Of a stretch of 7,885 nt of DNA, positions 6,353-7,885 are shown one piece after another; the first letter of the stretch is position 1; every line of letters begins with the position of its first letter. The position numbers and the translations under genes are program-made. The stretch spans positions 1-7,885 of the forward strand of contig JAPOQV010000235.1 of NCBI GenBank assembly GCA_026710565.1, written 5' to 3'. Origin of the DNA: Spirochaetaceae bacterium. GTDB lineage: Bacteria; Spirochaetota; Spirochaetia; SZUA-6; Bin103. The notes under the pieces are model-generated. The model made no database searches. It saw only the letters and a program-made list of their open reading frames with translations, and was not told where the DNA came from.

Positions 6353-6360
6353 CTGAAGCC

Positions 6361-6726
6361 GTAGATGCACACAAGCCTCGCGAAAGTAGGAAGAGCCATA
6401 CATCGTCCCTGTTCAAGGCCTGCCGCCGCTGTGCCGCCGGGCGGGAAGGGTTGTCGCAGCCTCAAGGCGCGCGGTGGAGCAACCTCTGGCCGATCGCCGG
6501 CATTGACTTGGGCGCCGAGACTCCACGACCTGCGGCAGCCCGACCACGCTGGAGCCATGGGCGAGTCGCAGACGTGGCGCATGCTGCGATCGTAGGCTCG
6601 GTTCCCGGAAGCTCCGGCGAGCGCTGCCGAGGTGCCGATGCCGGACGCAGGCCCGGATTCCGCGCGGAACTTGCCGCTCCGCGCGCATTGCGCGAAGCTC
6701 GGGTGAATCCGCACGAGGAGCGTTCC
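6361..6726 (+). other. Long leader of the aldolase operon without a convincing gene
   Basis: This 366-bp stretch is open in the aldolase frame but encodes protein-unlike sequence and has no credible start signal. It contains a 12-bp perfect palindrome ttccgcgcggaa (6658-6669), a 13-bp dyad cgcgca-t-tgcgcg (6682-6694), and a 6-bp stem tcgcag/ctgcga with a 12-nt loop (6566-6589). I see no terminator followed by a T-run and no riboswitch I can name. A second promoter closer to 6727 may exist, but no clear boxes are visible. Confidence 0.4.
6715..6720 (+). promoter_or_regulatory. Ribosome binding site of the aldolase gene
   Basis: gaggag lies 6 nt before the ATG at 6727. It decides this start over the longer open frame that begins at 6226 inside the tandem repeat. 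Confidence 0.85.
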
Positions 6727-7641
6727 ATGTCCGCAGACCGTCCCGCGCCGCTGCGCGGTTACATCATGCCCCTGCTGACGCCGTTCAACGCCGACGGCAG
6801 CGTCGACGAGCAGGGCATGCGCACCAACATCGCCTACCTGATCGGCGAAGGCATCCACGGCATCACCCTCACCGGCTCGTTCGGAGAGTTTCCGCTGCTC
6901 ACCGAGCAGGAGCGCATCCGCCTGTACGAGGTCGCCGTCGAGGAGGCGGCCGGCCGCTGCACGGTGATCGCCGGCACCGCGCACGCGCGCACCGACACCG
7001 TGATCGAGCTCGGCGACGCCGCCGCCCGCGCGGGCATGGACGGCGTGATGATGACGCCGCCCCACTACCTGCGCCCCTGCGATGACGACCTGCGGTGGCA
7101 CTTCGGCCGCATCGCCGCGGAAAGCAAGCTGCCCATCACGATCTACAACAACCCGCCGCGGGTCGCGATCAACATGTCGGTGTCGCTGCTCGTCGAGCTG
7201 AGCCAGCTCGACAACGTGGTGACCATCAAGCAGTCCAGCCTGGACCTCACGGAGCTGATCGACCTGATCGACCGCACCGACGGCCGGGACGGCTTCTTCG
7301 TGACCAACGGGCAGGAGCCGCGGGCGCTGCCCGCGCTGGTGATGGGAGCGGACGCCAACTACGGCATCTCGCCGCTGATGCTCGGGCGCGAGTGCATCAA
7401 CCTGTACGACTGCGTCCGCGCCGGAGACTTGACGCAGGCGCGCGCGATCCAGCGCAAGGTGAACAGCATCCGGCGCGCATTCGCGGCCGCCGCCGCCACG
7501 CCGGCCGCCGCGCTGCGCTACCTGGCCAACAAGCGGGGTCTGGCCGGCGGGTGCACGCGCGCGCCGATCTCGGCCCTGTCCGAAGGCGACAAGCGACTGC
7601 TCGACCAGGCCGCGGCGGACGCCGGCATGACCGGCGTCTGA
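6727..7641 (+). CDS. DapA / N-acetylneuraminate lyase family class I aldolase (exact substrate unknown)
   Basis: 304 residues, the usual length for this (beta/alpha)8 family. Such enzymes form a Schiff base with a 2-oxo acid (often pyruvate) and catalyse aldol cleavage, condensation or hydration in the cytoplasm. Visible motifs: GYIMPLLTPFNADGSVDEQG at the N-terminus, the substrate loop TGSFGEFPLLTEQER (residues 49-63), YNNPPR with Tyr140 and Arg145, and Schiff-base Lys168 in VTIKQSS. The Tyr-Lys spacing of 28 equals that of E. coli DapA (Y133/K161), and Arg145 corresponds to DapA R138. The second hydroxyl residue of the DapA GTTGE loop is replaced by Phe52. That argues against true dihydrodipicolinate synthase and is closer to the GTFGE of hydratase-aldolases. 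It sits in an operon with an aldo/keto reductase, suggesting sugar-acid or 2-oxo-acid catabolism. The start is set by gaggag 6 nt upstream. Confidence 0.92.
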   Translation: MSADRPAPLRGYIMPLLTPFNADGSVDEQGMRTNIAYLIGEGIHGITLTGSFGEFPLLTEQERIRLYEVAVEEAAGRCTVIAGTAHARTDTVIELGDAAARAGMDGVMMTPPHYLRPCDDDLRWHFGRIAAESKLPITIYNNPPRVAINMSVSLLVELSQLDNVVTIKQSSLDLTELIDLIDRTDGRDGFFVTNGQEPRALPALVMGADANYGISPLMLGRECINLYDCVRAGDLTQARAIQRKVNSIRRAFAAAAATPAAALRYLANKRGLAGGCTRAPISALSEGDKRLLDQAAADAGMTGV

Positions 7642-7651
7642 CCGCCGGGAC

Positions 7652-7659
7652 GGAGGAGG
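7652..7659 (+). promoter_or_regulatory. Strong ribosome binding site of the aldo/keto reductase
   Basis: ggaggagg ends 5 nt before the ATG at 7665, within the 23-nt gap after the aldolase stop. The gap has no terminator, so the two genes are probably cotranscribed. Confidence 0.85.
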
Positions 7660-7664
7660 CGACG

Positions 7665-7885
7665 ATGGAGTTCCGCACGCTGGGCCGCACCGGCCTTTCG
7701 GTCTCGCTGGTCTCCTTCGGCACCGGCGGCCCCAGCGGGTTCGGCGCCCCGGAGGCGGGCGAGCGCCCGCAGCGCGCCGCGCTGGTGCACCGCTGCCTGG
7801 ACCACGGCATCAATCTCTTCGACACCTCCGAGAACTACGGCGAGAGCGAGGCGCTGCTCGGCGAGGCGCTGGCCGGCGTGCCGCG
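7665..7885 (+). CDS. Aldo/keto reductase, N-terminal part (cut by window edge)
   Basis: 73 complete codons are visible. The start MEFRTLGRTGLSVSLVSFGT is the typical opening beta-hairpin and first strand of aldo/keto reductases. INLFDTSENYGESEALLGEA holds the catalytic Asp53 and Tyr58 in the classic FDT...YG.SE..LG.AL motif. These cytoplasmic TIM-barrel enzymes use NAD(P)H to interconvert aldehydes or ketones and alcohols. The catalytic Lys and His lie beyond the window. The opening resembles the sugar or pyridoxal dehydrogenase-like branch, but the substrate cannot be told. With the upstream aldolase it could process the aldehyde product or feed the substrate of one catabolic route. Confidence 0.93.
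   Translation, partial: MEFRTLGRTGLSVSLVSFGTGGPSGFGAPEAGERPQRAALVHRCLDHGINLFDTSENYGESEALLGEALAGVP

Noticed and set aside
6082..6555. Inverted 10-bp match tccagcgtgg (6082-6091) and ccacgctgga (6546-6555) as ends of an inserted element
   Set aside because: Too short in GC-rich DNA, no flanking target duplication and no transposase; likely chance.
6226..6726. N-terminal extension of the aldolase from an ATG inside the tandem repeat
   Set aside because: The extension is not protein-like, includes repeat and AT-rich promoter sequence, and the family start and ribosome binding site are at 6727 and 6715.
6313..7101. 262-codon minus-strand open frame
   Set aside because: Antisense to the aldolase and its leader; no recognisable motif, whereas the plus strand carries the catalytic motifs.
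7642..7664. Terminator between the aldolase and the aldo/keto reductase
   Set aside because: The gap is only 23 nt and is filled by a strong ribosome binding site, with no stem followed by a T-run.

Overview
The window is GC-rich throughout, with strong G/C bias at third codon positions, except for one AT-rich patch near 6271-6360. It looks like a Gram-negative bacterium, probably a pseudomonadotal or similar lineage known from environmental or host-associated metagenomes. This rests on a signal peptide plus what looks like the start of an outer-membrane autotransporter-type barrel, and it is an inference rather than a taxonomic assignment.

Left three quarters (1-6015, minus strand): one uninterrupted reading frame of 2005 codons that runs off the left edge. 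It encodes a very large exported mosaic protein. From N to C terminus: signal peptide, an anchor-type N-terminal beta domain, a Calx-like domain, three fibronectin type III modules, five well-conserved plus two diverged repeats of about 105-130 residues (SwmB/bacterial Ig-like), a Calx-beta domain, a module carrying the protein's only two cysteines, a second Calx-beta domain, and a linker leading into an autotransporter-like segment. The last ~120 bases at the contig edge are dominated by C runs (G on the coding strand) that look like a sequencing or assembly artefact.

Middle (6016-6726): a divergent regulatory region. A good sigma70-type promoter faces left toward the giant gene, and a weaker one faces right. 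Phased T-tracts lie in this patch. A 13-bp tandem repeat (4.7 copies) sits exactly at the predicted 5' end of the leftward transcript. A long imperfect hairpin abuts the start codon of the giant gene. The rightward leader (6361-6726) has no convincing gene, only a few dyads.

Right end (6727-7885, plus strand): a two-gene operon. The first gene encodes a DapA/N-acetylneuraminate lyase-family class I aldolase with intact Schiff-base Lys and Tyr. The second, 23 nt downstream and cut by the window edge, encodes an aldo/keto reductase. The pair suggests small-molecule (sugar-acid or 2-oxo-acid) catabolism, unrelated in function to the surface protein and only sharing the divergent promoter region.

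I see no defence system, mobile element, CRISPR array or RNA gene. The most interesting signal is the combination of a 13-bp (non-multiple-of-3) tandem repeat carrying ATGs with a promoter and a hairpin upstream of a giant repeat-rich surface protein, which could make its expression variable.
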